From Anoxynatronum sibiricum (lineage in GTDB: Bacteria > Bacillota > Clostridia > Peptostreptococcales > Tindalliaceae), in contig NZ_JBCITM010000005.1 of NCBI RefSeq assembly GCF_039414295.1, positions 62,001 to 126,000 on the forward strand: a stretch of 64,000 nucleotides of DNA, given 5' to 3'. The number at the start of each line of letters is the position of its first letter. Position 1 is the first letter of the stretch. The position numbers were made by a program, and so were the translations under genes. Of this stretch, positions 17,162 through 25,184 are shown piece after piece. The notes beneath the pieces were generated by a model, which was not told where the DNA came from, did no database searches, and was given only the letters and a program-made list of their open reading frames with translations.

Positions 17162-18448
17162 ATGGAAAAACTGATTATTAAAGGCGGCGTTAAACTGAAA
17201 GGCCAGGTGGATGTCAGCGGATTCAAGAATTCAGCGGTGGCACTGATTCCGGCAACGGTACTGGCGGGTGCGCCCTGTGTGATCGATAATCTGCCAGGCA
17301 TCAGCGATATCAAAATACTGACACAAATTCTACGTGATTTGGGAGCCACTGTCACAGAAAATGGCCTGAACCCTGTGAATGGATCCCATTCCCTTCACAT
17401 CGACACCACCACCATGACCGAATGCTATGCTGATTACGACATGGCTAAAAACCTGCGGGCATCCTATTATTTTCTGGGAGCTGCCCTGGGCCGCTTTAAA
17501 AAAGCACGCGTTGCCTATCCCGGCGGGTGCAATATTGGTGTGCGTCCCATCGATCAGCACATCAAAGGCTTTGAAGCCCTGGGAGCCACTGTCTCCATTG
17601 AGCACGGCATTATTTCCGTTGAAGCGGAAAAGCTGGTGGGCACCGAAATATACCTTGATATGGTCAGCGTGGGCGCCACCATCAACGTGATGTTGGCAGC
17701 AGTGCTGGCAGAAGGCCGCACCGTGATTGAAAACGCAGCCAAAGAACCTCATATTGTTGATGTGGCCAACTTTCTAAACTGCATGGGCGCTGAAATTCGT
17801 GGGGCAGGCACCGATGTCATTCGCATCAATGGCGTGGAAAAACTGGGTGGCTGTCACCATACCGTGATTCCCGACCAGATCGAAGCCGGCACCTATATGA
17901 TCGCCGCTGCCGCCACCGGTGGTGATGTGGTGGTGAACAAAGTCATTCCCAAACATTTGGAGTCGGTCACCGCCAAGCTGAAAGAAATGGGCGTTGAAAT
18001 CACAGAAGAAGACGAATCTCTGAGCGTGCGGGTGAACGCCACCAAACCCCTGAAAAATGTGAACATAAAAACCCTGGTGTACCCCGGGTTTCCCACTGAT
18101 TTACAGCAGCCCATGAGCGCTCTTCTTTCGGTGGCCAAGGGCATTGGGATCGTCACTGAAACCATTTTTGAAGGCCGGTTTAAACATGTGGATCAGCTGA
18201 AAAAAATGGGCGCCAACATCAAAGTGGAAGGCCGGGTGGCAGTCATTGAAGGCGTGGATAAACTCATGGGAGCCACCGTCACCGCTACCGATCTCCGGGC
18301 AGCCGCTTCACTGGTGATTGCCGGGCTCATGGCTGAAGGCATCACCGAAGTGGAAAACATTCACTTTCTCGACAGGGGCTACGACCTGTTTCAGGAAAAA
18401 ATTCAAAACCTGGGGGCAGATGTGCACCGGGTCACCGTGGAAGACTAA
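17162..18448 (+). CDS. murA: UDP-N-acetylglucosamine 1-carboxyvinyltransferase (MurA-type)
   Basis: Transfers enolpyruvate from PEP to UDP-GlcNAc, the first committed step of peptidoglycan synthesis. The 428-residue length is standard for the EPSP-synthase-like double domain. The catalytic cysteine is C123 in 'YPGGCNIGVRPID', the fosfomycin target, and the N-terminal Lys-Asn pair is at 22-23 ('SGFKNSAVAL'). The C-terminal half has 'PGFPTDLQQP' and 'TDLRAAASLVIAGL'. It may be the MurZ-like paralogue. No clear SD precedes ATG 17162, unusual here, although a small CCGG hairpin precedes it. It sits between yycI and yycJ, an insertion relative to the Bacillus order. Confidence 0.95.
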   Translation: MEKLIIKGGVKLKGQVDVSGFKNSAVALIPATVLAGAPCVIDNLPGISDIKILTQILRDLGATVTENGLNPVNGSHSLHIDTTTMTECYADYDMAKNLRASYYFLGAALGRFKKARVAYPGGCNIGVRPIDQHIKGFEALGATVSIEHGIISVEAEKLVGTEIYLDMVSVGATINVMLAAVLAEGRTVIENAAKEPHIVDVANFLNCMGAEIRGAGTDVIRINGVEKLGGCHHTVIPDQIEAGTYMIAAAATGGDVVVNKVIPKHLESVTAKLKEMGVEITEEDESLSVRVNATKPLKNVNIKTLVYPGFPTDLQQPMSALLSVAKGIGIVTETIFEGRFKHVDQLKKMGANIKVEGRVAVIEGVDKLMGATVTATDLRAAASLVIAGLMAEGITEVENIHFLDRGYDLFQEKIQNLGADVHRVTVED

Positions 18449-18465
18449 CCGCGGGAGGCATCAGC

Positions 18466-19272
18466 ATGAAGACTTTATTCTGTACCCTGGCCAGCGGCAG
18501 CAGCGGCAATTGTCACCTTTTCAGCAACAACGGAGAAGCCCTGCTCATTGATGCCGGCCTAAGCGGCAAACAGATTCAGCAGCGTCTGACAGATGTCAGC
18601 GTTGACCCCGCCCGGCTGACGGGGATTCTCATCAGCCATGAACATCAGGACCATATCCAGGGTGCCGGGATTTTATCCCGGCGCTTTGACTTACCCATTT
18701 ATGCCAACGCCGCCACCTGGGAGGCCATGGCACATAAACTGGGAAAAATCAAGCCGGAGCATCAGCGCATTTTCGATTCAGAAAAACCCTTTACCGTGGG
18801 CGGTATGGGCATTATCCCCTACCACCTGTCTCATGATGCGGCAGAACCGGTGGGCTTCGTTATGGAAACAGGCAAAGTGAAGGTATGCATCGCCACTGAT
18901 CTGGGGCAGATTCCCACCACCCTGATGAAAACCGTTGAAAATGCCGATTTGGTGATCATGGAATCCAATCACGATGTGGACATGCTTCAGGTGGGGCATT
19001 ACCCCTACCCCTTAAAGCGCCGTATTATGTCAGACCTGGGGCATCTGTCCAATGAAGCCGCAGGAATGGCTGTGGTGGACATGGTGCGCAACAATGTGAA
19101 ATCTGTGTTGCTGGCGCATCTCAGCCGGGAAAACAACTTTCCCGCCTTGGCCCTTTCCACTGTCACCGGCATACTGGCAGAAAACGGCATGGTGCCTGGC
19201 AGGGATCTGGAACTGAATTTGTCTGTCCGCGAGCATGTCAGCTGTTTGTACCGATTTGCCACGGGTACATAA
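18466..19272 (+). CDS. yycJ: YycJ/WalJ metallo-beta-lactamase fold hydrolase
   Basis: A 268-residue MBL-fold protein with the metal motif H58-x-H60-x-D62-H63 ('SHEHQDH'), further ligands in 'YHLSHDAAEPVGF' and 'IATDLGQ', and a C-terminal 'LAHLSRENNFPALAL' motif shared with YycJ. YycJ acts in coordination of replication and division and in DNA repair in some Firmicutes, probably as a nuclease. GGGAGG precedes ATG 18466 with good spacing. It lies between murA and htrA, the usual end of a wal locus. Confidence 0.93.
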   Translation: MKTLFCTLASGSSGNCHLFSNNGEALLIDAGLSGKQIQQRLTDVSVDPARLTGILISHEHQDHIQGAGILSRRFDLPIYANAATWEAMAHKLGKIKPEHQRIFDSEKPFTVGGMGIIPYHLSHDAAEPVGFVMETGKVKVCIATDLGQIPTTLMKTVENADLVIMESNHDVDMLQVGHYPYPLKRRIMSDLGHLSNEAAGMAVVDMVRNNVKSVLLAHLSRENNFPALALSTVTGILAENGMVPGRDLELNLSVREHVSCLYRFATGT

Positions 19273-19290
19273 TGGAAGAGGTGTTGAAAA

Positions 19291-20967
19291 ATGGACAAAG
19301 AAAAACGAACAGAACAAGAAATGCAAGAGGAAGAAACGTTTGTTCAGCAAAGAGAAGAAGAAACTTTGCAGACGTTGCAGGAATCCAATCACCAGCAGCC
19401 CGAACAATCTGAACAGATTAAGAAGGCGCGAGAACCTGATGAACCTGATGAACCAGATGAAATGGATGAACCTGATGAACCTGTGTCATACCATGATCAT
19501 CAGGACAATCCCGACCATCAAGAAAATCAGGACAATCAGGAAAAGCCGGAAGTTTTAGAAGGCAGCATACCTTCTCAAAACGACGTATCATTCGATAATC
19601 CTGAAAATCCTGTGGCGCACGAGATGCAGGAATCAGATGTAACCATTGAAGAACAGGAAGACACCTTTGAGGTGGACCTGCTGGGAGAACCCCGCAAGCT
19701 GGATGATCAGGCTGCACCGATAACAGGGGTTCAAATAGCTGTATCTGGAGGCTTCAATGCCACAACGGCTGTGTCAGAAACAGCTGCAGAAACTTCTTCA
19801 ATGGCCTCTTCAACAGAATCGCTGACATCCAAAGCGGCACATCTCCCCATCCCCAAAGGTCACCGACTGCTGCCCCGGCGCACCCTCTTCACCATGTTGC
19901 TGGCGGCGGTGCTGGCGGGGGCGGTTCTCAGCTTTGCCCTCTTTTATGCCATGCTGCCAACCCTTCTCCAGGCACGGGGAATTGCCACCGGGAGTGGAAA
20001 TCAGGGCTCGTCAGTGGTAATTCAGCCCCATGAAGACCTGACGGTTTACAGCGCTGTCGCCCAAAAGGCCATGCCCTCTGTGGTGGGGATCACCACAGTG
20101 CAGATGCAGCAAGGGTTTTTCTCCGGCCCCCAGCGTTCCGAGGGGTTGGGTACCGGTGTTATCGTTGATGAACGGGGGTACATTCTTACCAACTCCCACG
20201 TGATTCGGGACGGCCAGGCAGACGAAGTCATGGTGCTTCTCCACGACGGCAGCCAGCTTCCGGCAGAAGTCCTCTGGTTTGAACAGTCCATGGATCTGGC
20301 GGTCATCAAAATAGAGGGCGGCGTCGATCTGATACCGGCCGAGCTGGGCAACAGCGATGACCTCATTGTGGGTGAAATAGTGGTGGCCATTGGCAACCCT
20401 CTGGGGCTTAACTTTGAACGCACCCTCACCCAGGGTGTCATCAGCGGGCTGAACCGCAGCATAGCCGTAAGTCAGAACCAAGTCATCGATAATCTTATAC
20501 AAACCGATGCTTCCATTAATCCTGGCAACAGCGGCGGCCCTCTCCTCAACGCCCGGGGGCAGGTGATAGGCATTAACACTGCCAAAATCCAAACCGGGGA
20601 AGGCCTTGGTTTTTCCATTCCCATCAACACGTCCAAACCCATTGTCGACCAGTTTATCGAGCGGGGCGAGTTCCGCCGGGTCTACCTGGGAATCAGAGGC
20701 TTCAATGCCGAAAATGTGGAAGATGCCACCGGTGTTCCTCTCAGCGTTGATAAGGGTGTGTATATTGTGGAAGTGGTGCCTGAATCGGCTGCCGAAGCCG
20801 CTGATCTGCGCCCGGGAGATGTGGTCATTGCCCTGGGGGATCAACCGGTGGAAACCATGGGTGAGCTGATTCGTGAGCTTTACAAATATCGCCCGGGTGA
20901 TGAAACCACCGTCACCTATTTGCGCAACACCCGGGAAGAAACCGTCACCATTGTGCTCCAGGATTAA
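19291..20967 (+). CDS. htrA: HtrA/DegP-like membrane serine protease
   Basis: A 558-residue S1C protease handling misfolded proteins outside the membrane. The N-terminal ~190 residues are cytoplasmic, acidic and repetitive, with tandem DEP units near 50-67. One helix at ~199-220 follows. The protease triad is H303 ('TNSHVI'), D335 ('SMDLAV') and S414 ('GNSGGPL'). A single PDZ domain ends the protein ('VYIVEVVPESAAEAADLRPG'). The cytoplasmic extension is longer than in Bacillus HtrA. GAGGTG lies about 8 bases before the ATG. As the last gene of the wal cluster it precedes a probable terminator. Confidence 0.95.
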   Translation: MDKEKRTEQEMQEEETFVQQREEETLQTLQESNHQQPEQSEQIKKAREPDEPDEPDEMDEPDEPVSYHDHQDNPDHQENQDNQEKPEVLEGSIPSQNDVSFDNPENPVAHEMQESDVTIEEQEDTFEVDLLGEPRKLDDQAAPITGVQIAVSGGFNATTAVSETAAETSSMASSTESLTSKAAHLPIPKGHRLLPRRTLFTMLLAAVLAGAVLSFALFYAMLPTLLQARGIATGSGNQGSSVVIQPHEDLTVYSAVAQKAMPSVVGITTVQMQQGFFSGPQRSEGLGTGVIVDERGYILTNSHVIRDGQADEVMVLLHDGSQLPAEVLWFEQSMDLAVIKIEGGVDLIPAELGNSDDLIVGEIVVAIGNPLGLNFERTLTQGVISGLNRSIAVSQNQVIDNLIQTDASINPGNSGGPLLNARGQVIGINTAKIQTGEGLGFSIPINTSKPIVDQFIERGEFRRVYLGIRGFNAENVEDATGVPLSVDKGVYIVEVVPESAAEAADLRPGDVVIALGDQPVETMGELIRELYKYRPGDETTVTYLRNTREETVTIVLQD

Positions 20968-21005
20968 GGCAGTACCCGAAGCAAAACTTTATCAATGCCC
21001 ATGAC

Positions 21006-21066
21006 AACGCCCCACTGATCAGTCACTTGAAATCACAAGATTTCAGGCCTGCCAGGGGGGCGTTTT
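21006..21066 (+). terminator. Probable terminator after htrA
   Basis: AACGCCCC (21006-21013) pairs with GGGGCGTT (21057-21064), enclosing an inner hairpin TGAAATC/GATTTCA (21028-21045). A short T/A-rich tail follows. It can serve htrA and the converging minus-strand gene. Confidence 0.5.
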
Positions 21067-21114
21067 ATATTGTATGAAAGACAGCATGGGGGGCATCATT
21101 GACGGCAGGGCACA

Positions 21115-22104
21115 CTAAAAAAGGAATTCTGGTGATTTGGGGAACAGGCCGTAAAGCCCACCGGTGTGGACGAAAAGAATACGCTGGGAATCAGCAAAGA
21201 ACCCGGTGTTCTCTTCAATCTCCGTCACCAGTCCCCGAAAAGCTTTCCCCGTGTACACCGGGTCAAGAAAAACGCCTTCATCCCTGGCGATGCGTCGAAT
21301 AAAAGTCATTTCCTCCGGCGTGTTCAGGGCATAACCCCGGCCGCCGTAACCATCCAGAAAAGAGATTTTCTCTGAAGGCAGCGGTGTTCCCGGAGCTACA
21401 CGGTCCAGACATTCCGTTGTCAGTTGGGTGACGATGGGCCGAAAAAGCCGGCTGTCTTCGGCGATGGGAACCCCCACCACCCGGTGACGGCTGCCTCCCA
21501 GCATATTGCCCAGCACCAGGCCGGCGTGGGTGCCGCCGGAACCAACGGCACAGACAATGGTATCAAAGGGTGCCTCAAGTGTGTCTTCCTGCAGTCGTAT
21601 TTCTTCATAAGCAGCGGCATAGCCGAAGGTGCCAATGGCATTGGAAGCGCCCATGGGCAGCAGATATGCCGGAGTTCCCTTTTCATCATAGGCCGCCTTC
21701 AGGGTGGCCATCACCTGCAGATGGCCATCGTTAAAATCTTCCGGTTCCATGAATGTAAACGTACAGCCCAGCAGCTGATCCAGCAGCAGGTTGCCATGAT
21801 CTGGCCCCTGGGGGCGTCCCCGCAGTACCAGGTGGCAGTCCAGCCCCAGCTTGCGAGCAGCCACCGCCGTCGCCCGGGCGTGGTTTGACTGAAGGCCGCC
21901 GCAGGTGATGAGCACCTTCGCCCCCTGCTCCAAAGCCTCTTGCAGGGCAAACTCCAGCTTGCGCACCTTGTTGCCGCTCAGTTCCATGCCGGTGAAATCA
22001 TCCCGCTTTAAATACAGCTCTTTGCCCAGGGTGGCAGACAGCCGTTCCAGTTTTTCGATAGGTGTTGGCAGGTGGGCCAGCGTCAGCTTTTTGGGTAATC
22101 CCAT
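21115..22104 (-). CDS. D-cysteine desulfhydrase / ACC deaminase family enzyme
   Basis: A 329-residue fold-type II PLP enzyme. The PLP lysine is in 'SGNKVRKLEF' (K46 in this numbering), phosphate contacts are in 'GGLQSNHARATAVAA', and 'AVGSGGTHAGLVLG' is the glycine-rich loop. These fit the DcyD/ACC-deaminase group, which releases pyruvate and ammonia from D-cysteine (with sulfide) or from ACC. 'FVHTGGLYGLF' near the end is typical of DcyD. D-cysteine desulfhydrase is more plausible in an anaerobe, but substrate cannot be settled by reading. GGAGG is 9 bases from ATG 22104; the in-frame GTG just upstream is too close. It is monocistronic. Confidence 0.9.
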   Translation of the reverse strand: MGLPKKLTLAHLPTPIEKLERLSATLGKELYLKRDDFTGMELSGNKVRKLEFALQEALEQGAKVLITCGGLQSNHARATAVAARKLGLDCHLVLRGRPQGPDHGNLLLDQLLGCTFTFMEPEDFNDGHLQVMATLKAAYDEKGTPAYLLPMGASNAIGTFGYAAAYEEIRLQEDTLEAPFDTIVCAVGSGGTHAGLVLGNMLGGSRHRVVGVPIAEDSRLFRPIVTQLTTECLDRVAPGTPLPSEKISFLDGYGGRGYALNTPEEMTFIRRIARDEGVFLDPVYTGKAFRGLVTEIEENTGFFADSQRILFVHTGGLYGLFPKSPEFLF

Positions 22105-22368
22105 GGTCACATTCCTCCCCCACTATATAGCTTGCACGGAAAAAACCTGTCACTATTTTTAAAAGTATGGGTAACTATATTCATATTATAGACGCTATTC
22201 AGGGGGAAATCAATCAAGGCAACAAAGTCATTGAGAAACATGGCAGAGCGTCTCTTAATCATGAAAAAAGTGATAAAAGAATCACAAAAGCGGGCAGGGC
22301 ACTGGCCAGATAAGGATAATCAGTGTCAGCTGAAACAATGAAAAGTGTGTCAAGGGAATGAATAAGTG

Positions 22369-22397
22369 TTGACATTTTGAAGAAAAGGTGATAATTT
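22369..22397 (+). promoter_or_regulatory. Promoter of the glutathione peroxidase gene
   Basis: TTGACA (22369-22374), 17-bp spacer, TAATTT (22392-22397). It would give a leader of about 195 nt that contains the 8-bp tandem repeat below. Confidence 0.6.
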
Positions 22398-22471
22398 ATG
22401 AATATAAATTGAACACAATTAAATTGATCAAAAGCAATTGCGTGGGATAATGACCCTTCCACAAGACCTCC

Positions 22472-22535
22472 ACCCAAAGCCCCAAAGCCCCAAAGCCCCA
22501 AAGCCCCAAAGCCCCAAAGCCCCAAAGCCCCAAAG
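22472..22535. repeat. Octamer tandem repeat, 8 units of CCCCAAAG
   Basis: One imperfect unit (ACCCAAAG, 22472-22479) and seven perfect CCCCAAAG units (22480-22535) lie in the predicted leader of the glutathione peroxidase gene, ending 63 bases before its start codon. Perfect identity of the units indicates recent slippage. Confidence 0.95.
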
Positions 22536-22598
22536 TATCTGTTGCATATTTTATGAAACTGAAAGCCAACAGGCTGACAAAAGAGAGGATGGAATAAA

Positions 22599-23075
22599 AT
22601 GGGTTTCTATGAATTTTCAGCAACCAATATTGACGGTGAAACAGTGAACATGGCAGATTATAAGGGAAAAGTGGTGGTGGTGGTGAACACCGCCAGCAAA
22701 TGTGGGCTGACACCTCAGTTCAAAGAGCTGGAAGCCATGTATCAGGACTACCGGGACAAAGGGTTCGAAATTCTCGGTTTTCCCACCAACCAGTTCGCCA
22801 ACCAAGACCCGGGCAGCAACGATGAAATTCAACAGTTTTGTCAATTAAACTACGGGGTTACCTTTACCATGTTTGAAAAAATTGATGTGAATGGTGACAA
22901 TGCCCATCCGATATTCAAATACCTGAAGCAGGAGAAAAAATCCCTGCTGGGAAGTGACATTAAATGGAACTTTGCCAAGTTTCTCATTGATTCCAGTGGC
23001 CAGGTGGTCAAGCGCTACGCCCCCACCACCGCGCCGGCAAAAATGAGAAAAGACATTGAAAAGCTGTTGTCTTGA
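22599..23075 (+). CDS. Glutathione peroxidase family (thiol peroxidase)
   Basis: A 158-residue GPx-fold peroxidase reducing hydroperoxides, in bacteria usually with thioredoxin. The peroxidatic residue is Cys35 ('NTASKCGLTPQ'), encoded as TGC rather than a selenocysteine TGA. The tetrad glutamine is in 'FPTNQFANQDPGSN', and the Trp-Asn pair in 'IKWNFAKFLID'. Length and motif order are standard. No signal peptide is present, so it is cytoplasmic. A GAGAGGAT SD precedes ATG 22599. It is a single-gene unit with its own promoter and a strong downstream hairpin. Confidence 0.95.
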   Translation: MGFYEFSATNIDGETVNMADYKGKVVVVVNTASKCGLTPQFKELEAMYQDYRDKGFEILGFPTNQFANQDPGSNDEIQQFCQLNYGVTFTMFEKIDVNGDNAHPIFKYLKQEKKSLLGSDIKWNFAKFLIDSSGQVVKRYAPTTAPAKMRKDIEKLLS

Positions 23076-23123
23076 ATCAGATAATCATTGTTCCAGAGAG
23101 AAAGCCATAAGCAACATTTGAAG

Positions 23124-23169
23124 ACAACCCCTGCCAAAGCCCGGTAACATAAGCTTCGGCAGGGGTTGT
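23124..23169 (+). terminator. Strong stem-loop after the peroxidase gene
   Basis: A perfect 12-bp inverted repeat, ACAACCCCTGCC (23124-23135) and GGCAGGGGTTGT (23158-23169), with further AAGC/GCTT pairing inside. The T-run is very short, so termination efficiency is uncertain. Confidence 0.6.
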
Positions 23170-23199
23170 TATGGCATTTGGGCAAACACTTGTATCGCC

Positions 23200-23264
23200 T
23201 TAACAAAATGATGACAGGCTTTTAACCTGATCTTAACGCAGCGGCTCCCCGCCGCTGGTACAAT
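23200..23264 (+). promoter_or_regulatory. Pho-box-like array and promoter of the glpP-ugp locus
   Basis: TTAACA (23200), ATGACA (23211), TTAACC (23222) and TTAACG (23233) are direct hexamers at an exact 11-bp period, the layout of PhoP/PhoB boxes in Firmicutes. They are followed by a perfect inverted repeat CAGCGGC-N5-GCCGCTG (23239-23257) that abuts an extended -10, TGG-TACAAT (23259-23264). The predicted start near 23271 puts the boxes at about -71 to -33. PhoP activation is inferred. Confidence 0.6.
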
Positions 23265-23430
23265 AAAAGCGATCAGTCAACCGATCAAAAACTCAACATC
23301 ATGGGTCGGAGAAAACAGAGTAACCTGTGAGAGGAGTCATGCAGCAGTGACCATGATTTGCAGCAGCAGACCGCAGAAACCCTGGTGGAGATGTTTCCGT
23401 CAAGGGCAGAAGGGGAAGGCTGGAGCAGAG

Positions 23431-23473
23431 CGGTGGTTGTGGTGCAAACGACCATCTCCCTGGTTGCTTTTTT
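23431..23473 (+). promoter_or_regulatory. Possible leader attenuator before the HAD-glpP operon
   Basis: CGACCA (23449-23454), loop TCTCCC, TGGTTG (23461-23466), then C and six T (23468-23473) form an intrinsic terminator in the ~320-nt leader, about 120 nt before the first start codon. An upstream GGTGGTTG (23432-23439) can instead pair with CAAACGACC (23445-23453), which would disrupt it. GlpP, encoded in this operon, is an RNA antiterminator in Bacillus, so autoregulation is plausible but unproven. Confidence 0.4.
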
Positions 23474-23590
23474 AGTGTCATTAAGCAGGTGGTGCATCGT
23501 AAGGGAAGGCGCGTTTGCAAATTCGTGAAAAAACCATTTCAGAAAACAACAGGCGCCGGCAGAACAGCCTGCGGTGAGGGAGGAAAGAAG

Positions 23591-24541
23591 GTGAAAGAGT
23601 ACGCCACGTATCTTTTTGATATTGACGGCACACTACTTCGTCAAAATCGGGTGTTGAATGGAGTGGAGCATTTTTTAAAAAGACTGCGACACCGTCAAAA
23701 ACAGATTATTTTTGTCACCAATACCCCCCTGCAAACAGGGAAAATGCTGGCGACAAAGCTGAATCGTCTGGGGATTCAAGCGGCAGAAAGCGAAATCGTC
23801 ACACCGGTGGATGCTCTCCACCAGTATCTTCATTTTAAGGCCTGTTCACAACTGTCATCACCACAGCAACAACAGGCCCAATCAAAGGCCCGGTCACAGT
23901 CACATCAACAAGATCAACCACAACCAGGGCAACAACAAACCCAATCACAGCCGGTGAGGCTGTTGGGCGTGATTCACTCTGAGGTGGCAAAAGAAATCAG
24001 CCGACGAGGCTGGGCCATTGACCACGTGGCAGCGGCGGGCAACCGCCGGGAATACACTCATGTATTACTGGGCATGTACATGGAGCTGGACTGCCGTCAA
24101 CTGGCAAAAGGGTTACAGCAACTTGACCGGGGGGCGCGCCTGTTGGTGATGAATCCCGATGTGTACTGCCCGGTTGATCAGGGCCGCATTCTTGACAGCG
24201 GGGCCCTCAGCAAGCTATACGAAGCCTGTATCTCTCAGGAACCAGTGTTTATGGGAAAACCGCTTCGATGGATGCAGCAGGCCGTCAAAGAAAAACTAAC
24301 GACACCGCCGGCCCAGTGCCTTTTTGTGGGAGATTCCCCCTATACCGATATGCCCATGGGCCGGGCCCTGGAAATGGACACCCTGTTTTTGAGCAGCGGC
24401 ATCACCGAGTTCATGGATGACCGGTTACAGGTGGAAGCCACCTACACCTACGCTTCCATGGAACACCTGCCCCTGCCGGAACCGGTGTCGCTTCCAGGGT
24501 CAATGAATCGTACAGCAAGCAGGAAGGGAGAACCGGCATGA
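23591..24541 (+). CDS. HAD-superfamily phosphatase (NagD/phosphoglycolate type)
   Basis: A 316-residue NagD-like HAD phosphatase. Motif I is 'LFDIDGTLL' with the nucleophile/acid Asp pair, motif II 'IFVTNTP', the lysine 'FMGKPLRWM', and motif IV 'LFVGDSPYTDMPMG'. The C2-type cap between motifs II and III is interrupted at ~80-120 by a Q/S-rich low-complexity insert. Related enzymes dephosphorylate glycerol phosphate or pyridoxal phosphate; next to glpP and ugp genes, glycerol-3-phosphate is a reasonable guess. I chose GTG 23591, 7 bases after GGAGG, since upstream in-frame codons run into the leader. It overlaps glpP by 4 bases. Confidence 0.88.
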   Translation: MKEYATYLFDIDGTLLRQNRVLNGVEHFLKRLRHRQKQIIFVTNTPLQTGKMLATKLNRLGIQAAESEIVTPVDALHQYLHFKACSQLSSPQQQQAQSKARSQSHQQDQPQPGQQQTQSQPVRLLGVIHSEVAKEISRRGWAIDHVAAAGNRREYTHVLLGMYMELDCRQLAKGLQQLDRGARLLVMNPDVYCPVDQGRILDSGALSKLYEACISQEPVFMGKPLRWMQQAVKEKLTTPPAQCLFVGDSPYTDMPMGRALEMDTLFLSSGITEFMDDRLQVEATYTYASMEHLPLPEPVSLPGSMNRTASRKGEPA

Positions 24542-25092
24542 TGACACACCAACAGGAAGTGATTGCCACCATCCACGATCACCAGGGCCTTATCCAGGCA
24601 CTGGGCTATTCTCAGGTAAAAACCCTGTTTGTCATGAACGGGGATCTCATGAGTTTAGCAGATACCATTGGCACCATTCACAAGGCACGACGTCGGGTCT
24701 TTCTCCATGCGGATTTTATTCAGGGGCTGGCCACCGATGCCAAGGGCATGGAGTACGTGGCCCAGCGGCTGAAACCCAACGGCATCATCACCACCCGCAG
24801 CCAGGTGGTACAGCTGGCAAAAAAACATGGGCTGATCACAGTGCAGCGGCTGTTTCTCATCGACACCGGGGGCCTTCAGGCGGGCATCAAAAACCTGCGC
24901 CACAGCCAGCCCGATGCCGTAGAGGTAATGCCAGGAGTGATTCCCCGGGTGATCCGGGAGCTGCGGCAGTCCCTCACCCTGCCCTTAATCGTCGGCGGCC
25001 TTATTCAGCGCCGGGAAGAAGTTCAACAGGCCTTTGATGCCGGTGCCGACGCAGTTTCTCTCAGCGGGTTTCAATGCTGGTATCAGGAATAG
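24538..25092 (+). CDS. glpP: Glycerol-3-phosphate-responsive antiterminator GlpP
   Basis: A 184-residue TIM-barrel-like GlpP protein. Family motifs are 'LFVMNGDLMSL', 'VFLHADFIQGL', 'GIITTRSQVVQLAKKHGL', 'QRLFLIDTGGL', 'EVMPGVIPRVIREL', 'PLIVGGLIQ' and 'GADAVSLS'. In Bacillus, GlpP binds glycerol-3-phosphate and prevents termination in glp leader RNAs. Start ATG 24538 overlaps the stop of the HAD gene, with GGGAG in that gene's end as SD. The ugp transporter genes lie 92 bases downstream. The glycerol genes glpF, glpK and glpD are not in this window, so targets here would be this operon itself or elsewhere. Confidence 0.93.
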   Translation: MMTHQQEVIATIHDHQGLIQALGYSQVKTLFVMNGDLMSLADTIGTIHKARRRVFLHADFIQGLATDAKGMEYVAQRLKPNGIITTRSQVVQLAKKHGLITVQRLFLIDTGGLQAGIKNLRHSQPDAVEVMPGVIPRVIRELRQSLTLPLIVGGLIQRREEVQQAFDAGADAVSLSGFQCWYQE

Positions 25093-25184
25093 CATCATAA
25101 CCATATAAGATGAGTTGCGAATCAACAACATGCCATGAGTCACGCATCACCAACATGGGAACACCAGAACGAAAGGGGATTCAT

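Noticed and set aside
22472..22535. CRISPR array
   Set aside because: Units are 8 bp with no spacers; it is a simple tandem repeat.
22599..23075. Selenoprotein glutathione peroxidase
   Set aside because: yedF/DUF3343 suggest selenium use, but the catalytic codon is TGC (Cys) and there is no in-frame TGA.
23271..23590. T-box or known riboswitch in the HAD-glpP leader
   Set aside because: No T-box AGGGTGGNACCGCG-type motif and no recognisable metabolite riboswitch core; only an attenuator-like hairpin.
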